A stretch of 15,166 bases of DNA, taken from positions 1 through 15,166 of the forward strand of contig CAJBVC010000033.1 of NCBI GenBank assembly GCA_903958915.1, given 5' to 3'. The notes under the pieces are model-generated. The model was not told the origin of the DNA, did not search any database, and was given only the letters and a program-made list of their open reading frames with translations. The stretch's first letter is position 1; every line of letters starts with the position of its first letter. Made by a program: the position numbers and the translations under genes. Source of the DNA: an uncultured beta proteobacterium (GTDB taxonomy: Bacteria; Pseudomonadota; Gammaproteobacteria; Burkholderiales; Burkholderiaceae_C). Shown piece by piece: positions 14,595 to 15,166 of this stretch.

Positions 14595-15166
14595 TGAGCG
14601 CCTTGCGCCCGGCTGGCCAACGCTGTTCGGCATTGCGCCTGCTGTGCGTGCACGAGGGAATTGCCGATGTCGGCCCGGTCATCGACACCAAAGCCTTTGA
14701 CAGCATCCAGCGCCATATCCAGCGCTTCAAATCAGAGACTAAAGAGCTGGTGGTGCTCGCAGAATGTGCGCAGGCAGCTAGCAATTCAGTAGCAAATCAG
14801 ATCGCTCCGCACGCCTTTGAGGTGGCACGCATTGCCGATGTGAAAGCCGAGATCTTCGGCCCGGTGCTGCAAGTGGTGCGCTGGACCGGCGAGCCCGGCG
14901 ATGTGATCGCGCAGACCAACGCGTTGGGCTATGGCCTCACGCTGGGCATCCAGACCCGCATCGACTCGCGAGTCCAGGCGCTGGCCCATGCGGCGCATGT
15001 GGGCAACGTCTACATCAACCGCAACATGATCGGCGCGGTGGTGGGGGTGCAGCCGTTTGGTGGTGAGGGATTGAGCGGTACCGGCCCCAGAGCGGGCGGG
15101 CCGCACTACCTGTACCGCTTCTGTGCCGAGCAGACGGTGACGGTGAATACCGCAGCAGCGGGTGGC
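14595..15166 (+). pseudogene. putA: Truncated second copy of the putA 3' region (continues past window)
   Basis: From about 14597 the sequence aligns with putA 13291 onward, beginning SALRPAGQRCSALRLLCVHE, so the catalytic Cys of the aldehyde dehydrogenase is kept but the PRODH domain and over 800 residues are absent. A 72-bp, in-frame deletion removes copy-1 positions 13364-13435, between two GATG tetramers. The remaining frame is open to the window edge. No start codon with ribosome binding site is seen (only TTG 14594-14596). By hand count, 13 of 73 positions differ in the first stretch, but 27 of 372 from 13561/14795 to the end. It may be a relic of a tandem or second putA whose 5' part was replaced when the toxin-antitoxin pair arrived. 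Confidence 0.9.
14768..14793 (+). repeat. Repeat-like segment in truncated putA copy
   Basis: GCGCAGGCAGCTAGCAATTC plus AGTAGC is the counterpart of the putA segment at 13534-13559 and keeps the GCGCAGGCAGCTA core exactly while the flanking bases differ strongly. Confidence 0.5.

Noticed and set aside
14491..14700. 69-aa plus-strand frame over the toxin end and the putA fragment
   Set aside because: It runs in a different frame from both the toxin and the PutA homology, which fully explain the DNA.

Overview
The window looks like chromosome of a betaproteobacterium of the order Burkholderiales, most likely family Comamonadaceae (Rhodoferax/Polaromonas-like). This rests on high GC, the divergent pilT/yggS pair, the style of the proteins, and short GC-rich dispersed repeats of a kind I associate with that family. 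The genus is inference. There is no rRNA, tRNA, CRISPR array, phage gene or transposase gene. Dense, short-spaced genes alternate with small scars of genome decay.

Layout. 1-999 (-): start-proximal part of pilT, cut by the window edge. 1077-1769 (+): yggS (PLP homeostasis), divergent from pilT. 1774-2034 (+): a strongly deleted katG (catalase-peroxidase) remnant. 2038-3512 (-): a compact, translationally coupled membrane-protein operon (hypothetical, DUF2062, a possible 37-aa ORF, CopD-like). 3573-3752: divergent intergenic region with three mutually exclusive pairing segments, leading into a TerC/Alx-family gene (3753-4712, +). Next on the + strand come a 56-aa membrane protein, an SbtA-type bicarbonate transporter, a TerB-like gene broken by one frameshift and an outer-membrane beta-barrel protein. 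These converge with a Tat-exported beta-carbonic anhydrase (7192-7911, -). 8102-9817 (-) is an acyl-CoA dehydrogenase and 9939-10424 (-) an Lrp/AsnC regulator. 10437-10701 is a MITE-like element with ~62-bp near-perfect terminal inverted repeats. 10837-13962 (+) is putA. 14023-14564 (+) is a type II toxin-antitoxin pair. 14595-15166 (+) is a second, truncated copy of the putA 3' end that runs off the window.

How the genes may work together. The Lrp-like regulator and putA form the usual divergent regulator/proline-catabolism pair; this PutA has no N-terminal DNA-binding domain, so it should need a separate regulator. SbtA plus an exported carbonic anhydrase suggests handling of dissolved inorganic carbon; the adjacent TerC/Alx protein (alkaline/manganese-linked family) makes a pH/carbonate/metal theme possible but unproven.

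Most unusual aspects: in-frame palindromic repeat material inside putA (and probably yggS), the long inverted-repeat element between the regulator and putA, the toxin-antitoxin cassette lying between putA and a mosaic putA fragment, and the katG fossil.
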